64,000 bases of DNA from Streptomyces uncialis (GTDB taxonomy: Bacteria > Actinomycetota > Actinomycetes > Streptomycetales > Streptomycetaceae): contig NZ_CP109583.1 in the NCBI RefSeq assembly GCF_036250755.1, positions 2,108,001 to 2,172,000 on the forward strand, given 5' to 3'. Both the position numbers and the translations under genes were made by a program. Positions within the stretch are counted from its first letter, which is position 1; each line of letters starts with the position of its first letter. The notes beneath the pieces were generated by a model. That model searched no databases. It had not been told where the DNA came from and was given only the letters and a program-made list of their open reading frames with translations. Below, piece by piece: positions 10,055 to 18,972 of this stretch.

Positions 10055-10774
10055 ATGGCCGAGAGCGTGCCGGTGCGATGCCCGGTCTGCCGCCGCGATC
10101 ATCAGTTCACCGCGACCGCCTACCCCTGTCCGTGCGGGGAGCCCGTCGCTCCCCCGCTGGACCCGGGCGGCGCACCCGAGGAGGTGACCGACCGGGCGTG
10201 GTCGGCGGACTGGGTGACCGTCCCGTGCCGGGCGTGCGCCCGCGCGGACGACTGGCCCCGGCCCGAACTCGGCTGCCCCTGCGGGGCGGTGCTGCGGATA
10301 CCGCTGCGCGGTACCGGGCAGGGCACGCCGCCTGTGGCCGCGCCTTCGGTCCGCCCGGCCCATATCCCGCTGCCCGCGACGGCGCCGACGCCCCGGCCCG
10401 CGTTCCGTCCGATGGCGATCCGTACCGCGCGGGACGCCGTGACGGCCACGGCGCTGTATCTGCGCTGGCTGGGGTTCCGGGACATCCGGCGGGCCGCCTG
10501 GCCGGTGCCGTCCGGGGTGGGGCTCGCGGCCGAAGGTCTGTTCGCGGTCGTCGAGCCGACGGTGCGGGTCACGTCGGTCCGGGACGTGGAGTGCTTATGG
10601 CTGACCGCGCTGAGCGAGTCCGTGACCTGCGTCTACGTCACCCTCGCGGGATACGGGGACGGCGCCCGGGAGCGGGCCGACTCGCTGGGCGTCCCGCTGT
10701 TCGTGGTGGACCTCGCGGGGGTGCCGCAGCCGGCGAACGGGGCGGGCGAGGAACTGGTGGTCGGCGGGGCGTAG
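10055..10774 (+). CDS. Double zinc-ribbon protein with Mrr-like C-terminal domain
   Basis: A 239-residue protein. The first 75 residues contain two zinc-binding halves: CPVC...CPCG and CRAC...CPCG. After a Pro-rich linker, residues about 130-235 resemble the restriction-endonuclease-like (Mrr/NERD) fold seen in Streptomyces proteins: YLRWLGFRDIRR, then a final VTLAGYGDGARERADSLGVPLF. The canonical D...(E/Q)xK active-site strand is not visible; the region reads GLAAEGLFAVVEP. The fold may therefore be catalytically dead. It is convergent with the acyl-CoA synthetase operon. The assignment is tentative. Confidence 0.55.
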   Translation: MAESVPVRCPVCRRDHQFTATAYPCPCGEPVAPPLDPGGAPEEVTDRAWSADWVTVPCRACARADDWPRPELGCPCGAVLRIPLRGTGQGTPPVAAPSVRPAHIPLPATAPTPRPAFRPMAIRTARDAVTATALYLRWLGFRDIRRAAWPVPSGVGLAAEGLFAVVEPTVRVTSVRDVECLWLTALSESVTCVYVTLAGYGDGARERADSLGVPLFVVDLAGVPQPANGAGEELVVGGA

Positions 10775-10820
10775 CCCGCCGCGGGGGAACGCGTAGCCCG
10801 CCGTAGAGAAAGGAAGGGGT

Positions 10821-10852
10821 GTCCGGGCCCCGCGCCGACACGGGGCCCGGAC
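10821..10852. terminator. Bidirectional terminator
   Basis: A perfect 11-bp stem, GTCCGGGCCCC (10821-10831) with GGGGCCCGGAC (10842-10852), and a 10-base loop. It lies between the stops of two convergent genes. Confidence 0.85.
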
Positions 10853-10855
10853 GTC

Positions 10856-12493
10856 TCAGTCCGCGTATCTCTCGCGGAGTTCGATCTTGCGGACCTTGCC
10901 GCTGACCGTCATGGGGAAGGCGTCGAGGAGTCGCAGCCTGCTGGGGATCTTGTAGTGGGCGAGCCGGTCGTGGCAGTACGCCCGCAGCTCGTCCAGGGTG
11001 ACGGGGTCGTCCGGGTCACGGGGGATGACACAGGCCAGGACCTCCTCCCCGTACCGTTCGTCGGGCACGCCGACGACCTGCACATCGGCGATCTTCGGAT
11101 GGAGGTGGAGGAACTCCTCGATCTCCCGGGGGTAGATGTTCTCGCCACCGCGGATGATCATGTCCTTGATCCGGCCGACGATCTCCACATAGCCGTCCTC
11201 GCGCATCACCGCGAGGTCACCCGTGTGCATCCACCGTGCCGGGTCGACGGCCTCCGCGGTCCGTTCGGGCTCGTCCCAGTAGCCGAGCATCACGCCGTAG
11301 CCCCGGGTGCACAGCTCACCGGCGGTGCCGCGCGGCAGGGTCGTCCCGTCGACCGGGTCGACGACCTTCACCTCGGTGTGCGGCAGGACCCGGCCCACCG
11401 TGGCGGTGCGGCGTTCGAGGTCGTCGTCGCGGCGGGTCTGCGCGGAGACCGGGGAGGTCTCCGTCATGCCGTAGCAGATCGACACCTCGGCCATGTTCAT
11501 CTCCGACATGACCCGCTTCATCACCTCGGCCGGACACGTCGAGCCCGCCATGATCCCGGTGCGCAGCGACGACAGGTCGTACATCGCGAAGTCACGGAGG
11601 TTCAGCTCGGCGATGAACATCGTCGGTACGCCGTACAGGGCGGTGCAGCGTTCCTGTTCGACGGCCTGGAGGGTGGCGACGGGGTCGAAGGACGGGGCCG
11701 GGATCACCACACAGGCGCCGTGCGTGGTGGCCGCGAGATTGCCGAGGACCATGCCGAAGCAGTGGTAGAAGGGCACCGGCAGACAGATGCGGTCCGCCTC
11801 GGTGTAGCCGACCGTACGGCCCACCCAGTAGCCGTTGTTGAGGATGTTGTGGTGGGAGAGGGTGGCGCCCTTGGGGAAACCGGTGGTGCCGGAGGTGTAC
11901 TGGATGTTCACCGGGTCGTCGCAGCTCAGTTCGGCGGCGCGGGCCGTCAGCCGGTCCTGGAGGTGCGGTGCCCCGGCGGCGAGGAGGTCCGTCCAGGAGC
12001 TCTCCCCGAAGAACGCCGTCTCGCGCAGTTCGGGGCACTTCTCCCGGACCTGGCGGACCAGTACGCGGTAGTCGCTGCCGCGGTGGCCCGCCGAGGCGAG
12101 CAGGACGGACACCCCGGACTGGCGCAGCACGTACTCCAGCTCGTGCGCGCGGTAGGCCGGGTTGACGTTGACCATGATCGCGCCGAGCCGGGCGGTGGCG
12201 TACTGCACGAACATCCACTCGGGGCAGTTGACCGCCCAGATGCCGACCCGGTCCCCCTTGAGGACGCCCCTGGCGAGCAGCGCGCGGGCCACCCGGTCCA
12301 CCTCGGCGCTGAAGGCCGCGTAGGTCCAGCGGCGGCCGGACACCACGTCGACCAGGGCCTCGCGGCCGGGGAAGGCGGCGACCGCGCGGTCGAGGTTCTC
12401 GCCGATGGTGTCGCCGAGCAGCGGCACGGTGCTGGTGCCGTGGTCGTAGGACGCGGTGGGGGCGGTGGCCGCGAGGGGGCCGGGGGCGGTCAT
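10856..12493 (-). CDS. Fatty-acyl-CoA synthetase (AMP-binding)
   Basis: A 545-residue ANL-superfamily enzyme that adenylates a fatty acid and transfers it to CoA. The AMP-binding P-loop [16 protein letters not shown] lies near residue 195. [11 protein letters not shown], the adenine-binding YWDEPERT, and the C-terminal Lys in [11 protein letters not shown] (about 530) are all present. It overlaps the upstream acyl-CoA synthetase by 4 bases (ATGA). The chain-length preference cannot be told from sequence. Confidence 0.88.
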   Translation of the reverse strand: MTAPGPLAATAPTASYDHGTSTVPLLGDTIGENLDRAVAAFPGREALVDVVSGRRWTYAAFSAEVDRVARALLARGVLKGDRVGIWAVNCPEWMFVQYATARLGAIMVNVNPAYRAHELEYVLRQSGVSVLLASAGHRGSDYRVLVRQVREKCPELRETAFFGESSWTDLLAAGAPHLQDRLTARAAELSCDDPVNIQYTSGTTGFPKGATLSHHNILNNGYWVGRTVGYTEADRICLPVPFYHCFGMVLGNLAATTHGACVVIPAPSFDPVATLQAVEQERCTALYGVPTMFIAELNLRDFAMYDLSSLRTGIMAGSTCPAEVMKRVMSEMNMAEVSICYGMTETSPVSAQTRRDDDLERRTATVGRVLPHTEVKVVDPVDGTTLPRGTAGELCTRGYGVMLGYWDEPERTAEAVDPARWMHTGDLAVMREDGYVEIVGRIKDMIIRGGENIYPREIEEFLHLHPKIADVQVVGVPDERYGEEVLACVIPRDPDDPVTLDELRAYCHDRLAHYKIPSRLRLLDAFPMTVSGKVRKIELRERYAD

Positions 12494-14166
12494 CGGTGGT
12501 CCTCCTCGCGGTACTCGGCCGACGCGTCACGGGCGGTGCGTTCCCGCAGTTCGACCCGGCGGATCTTGCCGGAGACCGTCTTCGGCAGATCCGCGAACTC
12601 CAGCCGCCGGATGCGCTTGTAGGGCGCGAGGACCCGCCGCGAGTGCTCGAACAGCAGCTTCGCGGTGTCCGGGCCCGGTTCATGCCCGGCGGCCAGCACG
12701 ATGTACGCCTTGGGGACGGCGAGCCGGACCGGGTCGGGCGCGGGGACGACAGCCGCCTCGGCCACCGCCTCGTGCTCCAGCAGGGCGCTCTCCAGCTCGA
12801 ACGGGCTGATCTTGTAGTCGGAGGCCTTGAAAACATCGTCCCGGCGCCCGATAAAAGTGACATATCCGTCGGCGTCCACGGAGCCGACGTCGCCCGTGCG
12901 GTAGTAGCCGTCCGCCATCGCCTCGGCGGTGTGTCCGGGGTCGCCGTGGTAGCCGGTCATGACACCGACGGGGCGGTCCGCGAGGTCGACGGCGATCTCC
13001 CCCTCGGCGGCGCCGGGTTCCCCGGTCAGCGGGTCGAGGAGAACCACCCGGTAGCCAGGGCTCGGACGGCCCATGGAACCGGACTTCAGCGGCTGACCAG
13101 GGCTGTTGGAGACCTGGACGGCGGTCTCCGTCTGCCCGAACCCGTCCCGGACGGTCACCCCCCAGGCCTGCCGCACCCGCTCGATGACCTCCGGGTTCAG
13201 CGGCTCCCCCGCGGCGACCACCTCACGCGGCGGGGTGCGCAGCGCGCCGAGGTCGGCCTGGATGAGCATCCGCCACACCGTCGGCGGGGCGCAGAACGTG
13301 GTGACCCGCGCGCGGTCCATCGCGGCCATGAGCCGGGCCGCGTCGAAGCGGGTGTAGTTGTGGAGGAAGACGGTCGCCTCGGCGTTCCACGGGGCGAAGA
13401 GGTTCGACCAGGCGTGTTTGGCCCAGCCGGGTGACGAGATGTTCAGATGCACGTCCCCGGGCTGGATGCCGATCCAGTACATGGTGGCCAGATGGCCCAC
13501 CGGGTACGACACATGGGTCTGTTCGACGAGTTTGGGCCGGGCCGTCGTCCCGGAGGTGAAGTACAGCATCAGCGGGTCGTCCGCGAGGGTCACCCCGTCG
13601 GGTACGAAGTCCTCGGGCGCGGCGGCGCTCTCCTCGTAGCGGAGCCAGCCCGCGACCGGGGCACCGACCGCGACCCGGGTGAAGCCGCCGGGCACGTCGT
13701 CGAACTTCGCGGTGTCCTCCGACCGGGCGATCACATGACGGACCGCGCCGCGCGTCACCCGGTCGCGCAGATCGGCGGGTCCCAGCAGCGGGGTGGCGGG
13801 GATGACGACGGCCCGCAGCTTCATCGCGGCGAGCGCGGTCTCCCACAGTTCCGTCTGGTTGCCGAGCATCACCAGCACCCGGTCCCCGGCGCCGACGCCC
13901 CGCGCCCGCAGCCAGTTGGCGACCTGTGCGGACCGGCGGGACATCGCGGCGAACCCCGTCCTGCGCTCGCTGCCGTCCTCCTCGACGATGTGCAGGGCGG
14001 TCCGGTCGTTGCCCTCGGCGATCACGTCGAACCAGTCGAGCGCCCAGTTGAAGCGCTCGGGGCGCGGCCAGCGGAAACCCTCGTACGCGGTGTCACGGTC
14101 GGTGCGGTGCCGCAGCAGGAAGTCCCGCGCGGCACGGAACTCGTCGGTGGCGCTGGTCGCGTTCAT
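12490..14166 (-). CDS. Acyl-CoA synthetase (AMP-binding, medium-chain-like)
   Basis: A 558-residue second ANL enzyme, first gene of a two-gene operon with the one above. It has [17 protein letters not shown] near residue 210, [11 protein letters not shown] near 340, [20 protein letters not shown] near 430 and the catalytic Lys in [14 protein letters not shown] near 535. The [13 protein letters not shown] stretch around [13 protein letters not shown] resembles medium-chain acyl-CoA synthetases. A divergent GAF-LuxR regulator starts 117 bases away and is the likely regulator. Confidence 0.85.
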   Translation of the reverse strand: MNATSATDEFRAARDFLLRHRTDRDTAYEGFRWPRPERFNWALDWFDVIAEGNDRTALHIVEEDGSERRTGFAAMSRRSAQVANWLRARGVGAGDRVLVMLGNQTELWETALAAMKLRAVVIPATPLLGPADLRDRVTRGAVRHVIARSEDTAKFDDVPGGFTRVAVGAPVAGWLRYEESAAAPEDFVPDGVTLADDPLMLYFTSGTTARPKLVEQTHVSYPVGHLATMYWIGIQPGDVHLNISSPGWAKHAWSNLFAPWNAEATVFLHNYTRFDAARLMAAMDRARVTTFCAPPTVWRMLIQADLGALRTPPREVVAAGEPLNPEVIERVRQAWGVTVRDGFGQTETAVQVSNSPGQPLKSGSMGRPSPGYRVVLLDPLTGEPGAAEGEIAVDLADRPVGVMTGYHGDPGHTAEAMADGYYRTGDVGSVDADGYVTFIGRRDDVFKASDYKISPFELESALLEHEAVAEAAVVPAPDPVRLAVPKAYIVLAAGHEPGPDTAKLLFEHSRRVLAPYKRIRRLEFADLPKTVSGKIRRVELRERTARDASAEYREEDHR

Positions 14167-14283
14167 GCGTCCTCCTCGTCACGGCTCCACCCGGACCCTT
14201 GCCTACCATCGTGCGATCCGTGATACAGGTCTCACTACCCCCGAACGGGGGTGCTGAGCGGCGGACGGGCGGAAGGCGGGCCG

Positions 14284-15171
14284 GTGGCGGCGGAAACGGT
14301 CGGGACGGCCGAGATCAGGACGGCGCTGCTGCGGCTGCGCCGTACGACCGGTCTGCCGGTGGCCTTCGGCGGGCTGATCGAGAGCGGCGGGCGGCAGGTC
14401 CGCATCCAGGAGCTCTCCGGGACCTCGACGACCGCGCTGCGCGCCCTCACGGTCTCCTCGGGCAACGGCCTCGGCGGCAAGGCCCTGGCGCGGTCCCGCC
14501 CCTGCGCGGTCACCGACTACAGCTCTTCCCGGCACATCAGCCATGAGTACGACGCGCCCGTCCAGGCGGAGGGACTGCGCTCGGTGCTGGCCGTACCGAT
14601 CGTGGTCCGCCGCCGGGTCCGGGGCGTGCTGTACGGGGCGCTGCGGGACGCCCAGCCGCTCGGTGACCGGACGCTGGGGGCGGCGGTCGCGGTGGCCCGC
14701 GACGTGGAACAGGCCCTGGTGGTCCGGGACGAGGCCCGTGCGCTGCTCGCCGCCGCGGAGCCCCGGCCGCGGGACGGCGCGGGGATGGGCGCGGGAGCGG
14801 GCGTGGCGGTGGGCACGGCGGCGTGGGAGCAGGTCAGGGAGGCGCACGGAGTGCTGCGCACGCTGGTGCCGCGCATCGGTGATCCCGCGCTCCGGGCCGA
14901 ACTGCTGGCCGCGTGCGGTCTGCTGGCGACGGCTCCCCTGCCGGACCCGCCCGGCCGAACCGTCCGGACGGCCCCGGTGGAGCTGGCACCGCGTGAGGTG
15001 GATGTGCTCGCGTGCGTCGCGGCGGGCGCGACGAACGCGGTGGCCGGGGAGCGGCTGGGACTGCGGCCGGAGACGGTGAAGGCGTATCTGAGGTCGGCGA
15101 TGCGCAGGCTGGGCGCGGGCACCCGGCTGGAGGCGGTGGTGGCCGCCCGGCGGGCAGGACTGCTGCCGTGA
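14284..15171 (+). CDS. GAF-domain LuxR-family regulator
   Basis: A 295-residue regulator with an N-terminal GAF domain (about 15-145, ending in VLYGALRDAQPLGDRTL) and a C-terminal LuxR HTH (LAPREVDVLACVAAGATN ... PETVKAYLRSAMRRLG, about 230-290). The GTG at 14284 has GGAAGG 7 bases upstream and is preferred; GTG 14251 would add 11 residues. It is divergent from the acyl-CoA synthetase pair. The 117-base spacer holds a CCCCCGAACGGGGG hairpin or operator at 14237-14250. It may sense a small ligand such as an acyl compound, which is inference. Confidence 0.82.
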   Translation: MAAETVGTAEIRTALLRLRRTTGLPVAFGGLIESGGRQVRIQELSGTSTTALRALTVSSGNGLGGKALARSRPCAVTDYSSSRHISHEYDAPVQAEGLRSVLAVPIVVRRRVRGVLYGALRDAQPLGDRTLGAAVAVARDVEQALVVRDEARALLAAAEPRPRDGAGMGAGAGVAVGTAAWEQVREAHGVLRTLVPRIGDPALRAELLAACGLLATAPLPDPPGRTVRTAPVELAPREVDVLACVAAGATNAVAGERLGLRPETVKAYLRSAMRRLGAGTRLEAVVAARRAGLLP

Positions 15172-15282
15172 CGGGGACGGGGACGGTTACGGTTACGGGT
15201 ACGGGGGTGTGGGCCGGGGCCGGGTGTGACGGGGCGGGGACGGGGTCGGGGTGTGATCGGCTCGGGGCCGCGGCAGTGTCCG

Positions 15283-15315
15283 GGCCTGGCCTACCCATGC
15301 GGCCCAGGCCAGGCC
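15283..15315. terminator. Bidirectional terminator
   Basis: A 9-bp stem, GGCCTGGCC (15283-15291) with GGCCAGGCC (15307-15315), lies between the convergent GAF-LuxR and AlkZ-like genes. Upstream, 15172-15210 is a run of GGGACG/GGTTAC-like hexamers with no coding signal. Confidence 0.75.
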
Positions 15316-15320
15316 GGGGG

Positions 15321-16634
15321 CTACGTCCGCCGGACGGCGCCGAAGCGGACCTCGTGGGTGACCGACGGTTCGGCGAGCAGGCGCAGCACGCGTTCGCCCT
15401 CGGCGAGGGTGGCCTCCCGCCGGCCGCGGCCGAGCGGGGCGAAGGGCTCGATCGTCAGGACGGCCGAGTCCGCGTTCTCCTCCAGCTTCCACACCCCGGC
15501 GACCAGTCCGTCGGTCATCAGTACGCGGTACGCGTAGTTGCCCTGCCAGGTGAGGCCCTTGTACTCGGCCGGCACCACCCGTGACCGGTCGGCGTGCGAC
15601 AGCAGGAGGTTGTCGTACTCGGGCAGCAGCCGGGGCGGGGCCTCGGTGTCCGCGTCGGGGCGGGGCGCGTCCGGCAGGTCGAAGAGTTCGGTGCCCCGCT
15701 CGTCGCGGAAGGTCAGCAGCTCGGGTCGGAGCCGTTCGAAGACCTCCTTCAGCCGGGTGAGCCGGGCCCAGGTCTGCATGTCCTTGACGGAGGCGGGCCC
15801 GAACGCGGCCAGATAGCGGCGTACCGCGTCCTCGGCGGACGGCTCGGGATCGAGCGGGCGGCCCAGCCAGCGGTCGACGGTCGTGAGGGCGACCTGGCCG
15901 CTGCGGCGCCACAGCCCGCGCGGGGTGACCTGGACCAGCGGGAGGCGGCAGCGCGCGACGAGCGACAACGCCAGCGGGTCGGCGTCCGGCCACTCCTTCA
16001 GCAGCACCTCGCGCAGCTGCGCCATGGTCCGGGGCTCCGACTCGACCAGGTCCCGGCTCAGCGCGACGAGCCGGTCCTGGTCGACCCCGACGAGACCGGC
16101 CCGGAAGCCGTGCAGTTCCCGTTCGAGGGCGGGCTGGACGAGGGAGCGCAGGGTCAGGGCGTCGGCGGCGGTGTGGGTGTGGATGGTGGACCGCATGGTG
16201 ACGATCCGCACGGCGGCGCGGTTCTCCATCGACGCCGACAGCTCACGCGGGTCGAAGTCCTCGATCCGGGCGGCGAGTCCGTAGTAGGGAGGCTTCACGT
16301 TCTGGGCCTGGAGACCGACGAGGCGGGTGAGCGCTTCTGCCACGGTGAGGGTGCCCGGGGCGGCGGGCGCGAGCAGGTACTGACGGGCGAGGGTGGCGCG
16401 GCCGAGGGCACGGTCGCTGAGCACGGGGGCGGAGGCGGAGGCGGTGCGTCGGCCGGGGGAAGACGCGGAGGGGGTCCGGGTCCCCCGCCGGGTGGTGGCG
16501 GAACGCCCTGCCGCACCGCCCGAGGTCGCCGCCACACCTGCCGCTCCCGTACCGGCCGTGATGTCGGGGGCCGGGTCCGGGTCCGAGTCCGGTCCCGTCA
16601 GGCGTCGCGCGCCGCTGTTCCTCGTCGTCGTCAT
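15321..16634 (-). CDS. AlkZ-like DNA glycosylase (HTH_42, winged helix)
   Basis: A 437-residue member of the winged-helix HTH_42 family. The segment LVGLQAQNVKPPYYGLAARI (near residue 110) carries the QAQ motif that is catalytic in the AlkZ DNA glycosylase, rather than the QxD of AlkX. MRSTIHTHTAADA, WPDADPLALSL and the C-terminal YDNLLLSHADRSRV are also family features. The first 70 residues are a Ser/Thr/Ala/Arg-rich low-complexity extension, so translation could begin later. A role in excising alkylated bases or unhooking interstrand crosslinks is inferred from the motif. Confidence 0.75.
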   Translation of the reverse strand: MTTTRNSGARRLTGPDSDPDPAPDITAGTGAAGVAATSGGAAGRSATTRRGTRTPSASSPGRRTASASAPVLSDRALGRATLARQYLLAPAAPGTLTVAEALTRLVGLQAQNVKPPYYGLAARIEDFDPRELSASMENRAAVRIVTMRSTIHTHTAADALTLRSLVQPALERELHGFRAGLVGVDQDRLVALSRDLVESEPRTMAQLREVLLKEWPDADPLALSLVARCRLPLVQVTPRGLWRRSGQVALTTVDRWLGRPLDPEPSAEDAVRRYLAAFGPASVKDMQTWARLTRLKEVFERLRPELLTFRDERGTELFDLPDAPRPDADTEAPPRLLPEYDNLLLSHADRSRVVPAEYKGLTWQGNYAYRVLMTDGLVAGVWKLEENADSAVLTIEPFAPLGRGRREATLAEGERVLRLLAEPSVTHEVRFGAVRRT

Positions 16635-16802
16635 ATCCGCACGCTAACGCGGCTTTAGGACAGTTCCTGTCCTCGATCGCCGGCTCCGGGACACCTCGCA
16701 CCCGGAATCGCGAACAGCCTCACCGGGGCGGGCTCCTCCTGCGCCCGGCGTCGAGGGCCGCCCTCCCGGACGGCCCTCGGACGAGGCAGAAGCCGTCGGA
16801 GG

Positions 16803-17879
16803 TCAGGCCTGCTTGAGGGCCGCGGCCATGCCCTGCCACTCCTCCAGCACCGTGAAGCTCCGGAACAGTGTCCGCAACGCCGTGCCGATCCGCCGGGCGG
16901 GCCCGCGCAGATTCCGGCTGGAGGCACCGAACATGTCGATCAGCGTGATCACCTCCTGGAAGCCGACCGCATCGCTCCGCAGCTCGAAGGATGTCCCGGT
17001 GAGCTGGTCCAGGAGCCCGGGCATGCTGTCCGGCCATTCGTCGCGGGGTGTGTTCCCCGCCCATTCCAGACACGCGGTGAAGCCGATGGCGCCGATCCGC
17101 ATACGCTCCGCGAAGCGTTCGGCCGCTGATTCCAGGTCATGGGACGGCCCGTCGATGGCTTTGGCCATCCGGTTGATCACCGCCAGCATCGCGCTCGTCG
17201 GGGCCCCGGGACGACCGGCCCGGACCATGTCCTCGGCCATGAGTTCCATCATCGCCTTGAGGTCTTCCATCGCGGACTCCACATCGGCCATCTCCCCCGT
17301 GATGGCCGCCAGTTGTTCCTCGGACTCCGCCACCAGATCGAAGAGGCCGGGGCCGTCGTCGTCGGGCTCGCCGACCGGGTCCGCCACGGCCGGTACCACC
17401 GCACCGACAGGCGGAGCCACGCATGGCACCTCGCGCAGGGCGTCGGTCAGCAATGCCGTGAGCTGCTGCCGGGCGGTGTCGGGGGCCGTGGAATGCGGTG
17501 GGATCTCGATGCGGGGGGTCCACCCGGCCCCGGGAAGGGCCACAGCTCCCTCGGCAACATGGATGGTGCGGCGGCCGAGCGCGTGGCGTACCCCCAGCGC
17601 GAAGGACAGCTCCTCGTCGGCGCCGCTGAGGCTCACGACGACGATGTCCACTTCGGAGACCAGGCGCAGCAGTTGGTCCGCGGGCAGACCGGCGTCCGTC
17701 AGCTGATCGGCCTGGACGAAGGTGACACCGAGCTCTTCGCAGGTGGGGCGTACGACATCGTCGTAGAAGGTCGTGGAACGCCGCTCGTCCGGGACAGGTC
17801 GGCCGGGCTCGTCCGGAACGGGTCGGTGGGAGGGAGGAACGACGGTGGCCGTCGTCCCGATGGCCAGGCAGGTAGGCAT
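16803..17879 (-). CDS. TIR/deoxyribosyltransferase-like protein with helical tail
   Basis: A 358-residue protein, last gene of the seven-gene cluster. Residues 1-110 resemble the TIR-like nucleoside deoxyribosyltransferase fold: FYDDVVRPTCEELGVTF, then LLRLVSEVDIVVVSLSG and the acidic DEELSFALGVRHALGRRTIHV, where a Glu would be catalytic. Such domains in bacterial conflict systems cleave NAD or nucleotides. Residues about 170-240 form a probable coiled coil (EEQLAAITGEMADVESAMED), and the remainder is helical. AAGGG precedes the ATG. It could be the toxic effector or a sensor of the cluster. Activity is not shown. Confidence 0.6.
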   Translation of the reverse strand: MPTCLAIGTTATVVPPSHRPVPDEPGRPVPDERRSTTFYDDVVRPTCEELGVTFVQADQLTDAGLPADQLLRLVSEVDIVVVSLSGADEELSFALGVRHALGRRTIHVAEGAVALPGAGWTPRIEIPPHSTAPDTARQQLTALLTDALREVPCVAPPVGAVVPAVADPVGEPDDDGPGLFDLVAESEEQLAAITGEMADVESAMEDLKAMMELMAEDMVRAGRPGAPTSAMLAVINRMAKAIDGPSHDLESAAERFAERMRIGAIGFTACLEWAGNTPRDEWPDSMPGLLDQLTGTSFELRSDAVGFQEVITLIDMFGASSRNLRGPARRIGTALRTLFRSFTVLEEWQGMAAALKQA

Positions 17880-17942
17880 GGCGAAGCCCTTCGGATGGTT
17901 GGGGGATGTGCCCTGTGGGCGGTGATCGGTGACCGGCCGGAG

Positions 17943-17965
17943 GTCCGGGTCCGGGTCCGGGTCAG
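17943..17965. repeat. GGTCCG hexamer run at a gene end
   Basis: Three to four tandem GTCCGG hexamers run into the stop codon of the HTH gene at 17962. A similar hexamer run (GTCCGT) sits at the 3' end of the NTPase gene at 18976. Confidence 0.6.
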
Positions 17966-18234
17966 TCGAAAAGGGTGAGCGCCACTCCGTCGGCGATCTC
18001 GTCGGCGAAGACGGGGCGTTCGTCGACGCCCAGCGCGCGCAGCAGATCCGTGGTGAGTACCCGGTGCCGGTGCCCGACCCGGAGCGTGGGGCAGGGGAAC
18101 GTGCCGAGGGCGATGAGCCGGTAGGCCGTGCCGAGGCACATACCGAAGGCCCTGGCCGCCGTCCTCAGATCGACACTGACCGGAAGGTCGAAGATCTCGC
18201 GGAAGGTGAGCGGCGTCGGGGCGGGAGCGGTCAT
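17962..18234 (-). CDS. Small excisionase-like HTH protein
   Basis: A 90-residue protein with an HTH_17/MerR-like DNA-binding fold: DLRTAARAFGMCLGTAYRLIALGTFPCP, then a wing-like RVGHRHRVLTTDLLRALG. The ATG at 18234 overlaps the upstream gene stop (ATGA), so translation is coupled. Several long frames cover this span; this one has start-stop coupling and a coherent domain. In the cluster it may act with the 242-residue protein encoded before it, as a small DNA-binding partner. Confidence 0.65.
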   Translation of the reverse strand: MTAPAPTPLTFREIFDLPVSVDLRTAARAFGMCLGTAYRLIALGTFPCPTLRVGHRHRVLTTDLLRALGVDERPVFADEIADGVALTLFD

Positions 18235-18959
18235 CCGTTCCTCCCGACCCGCCGCAGGGAGAGCGTCGCGACCCGGTGGCCCCGGCCCGAGTACCGGAGG
18301 TCCGTGGCCGTCCCGGCCAGGCCCCACGCCTGGGCCAGCGCGCCGATCCGTACGCCTTCGAGGCGGTGCGCGGGGACGGTGATGCGCAGCCCGGCCGGGA
18401 GTCCGGACGGACGAACGGGCGGTTCGTAGTCCGCCTGCCAGACCTCGTCCGTGCCCGTGCCGGGCGAACGCCCGCCGACGTACTCCACGTCCTCCACGGC
18501 CAGTTCGGGGCGGACCGCCCGCCATGCCGTCCAGGTGCGGGAACAGGCCGACCGCAGGATATGGCCGCCCGGATCGGGGGTGTCCGCCCCGGTCTCCGCG
18601 AGGGCTTCGAGGTAGCACGTGACGAGTTCGGCCTCGACGTCCTGTCGCTCCGCGCGGAAGGAGCGGACGATCCTGGACGCGGTGCGGCTGAGACCTGGCA
18701 GCCCCATCCACACCACCGCCGAAGGCCAGTCGGACCGGTCGGCGTCAAGGCGCCCCCGCTCCGCGATCTGGTGCCACAGCGCGGTACGCGCCGCGGGGTC
18801 CGCGGAGCGGTCGTAGAGCGTCCGGCGGGCCAGTTGCATGGAGACCGGGACGCCCGCGGGGTCCGACCCGTCGATCAGTCGCAGCTCCGGGGCGGGATTG
18901 CGTTCGCCGTACCGCCGTTCGACGGAGGTGAAGATTCCGGGGTGAGGGGGAAGGGACAT
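18231..18959 (-). CDS. Hypothetical 242-residue protein, weakly sigma-factor-like
   Basis: I do not recognise a named family. The protein has a helical centre, LARRTLYDRSADPAARTALW ... RQDVEAELVTCYLEAL (about 45-120), that recalls sigma-70 region 2 in layout only. A more basic, beta-rich C-terminal half ends ATLSLRRVGRNG. It starts 13 bases after the NTPase stop and overlaps the following HTH gene by 4 bases, so it belongs to the cluster operon. It may need the 90-residue HTH protein as a DNA-binding partner, which is speculation. Confidence 0.55.
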   Translation of the reverse strand: MSLPPHPGIFTSVERRYGERNPAPELRLIDGSDPAGVPVSMQLARRTLYDRSADPAARTALWHQIAERGRLDADRSDWPSAVVWMGLPGLSRTASRIVRSFRAERQDVEAELVTCYLEALAETGADTPDPGGHILRSACSRTWTAWRAVRPELAVEDVEYVGGRSPGTGTDEVWQADYEPPVRPSGLPAGLRITVPAHRLEGVRIGALAQAWGLAGTATDLRYSGRGHRVATLSLRRVGRNG

Positions 18960-18972
18960 CGGTTCCTCCTGA

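Noticed and set aside
10955..12622. 555-residue plus-strand frame opposite the acyl-CoA synthetases
   Set aside because: Antisense shadow of a gene with intact AMP-binding motifs; no start with a ribosome site.
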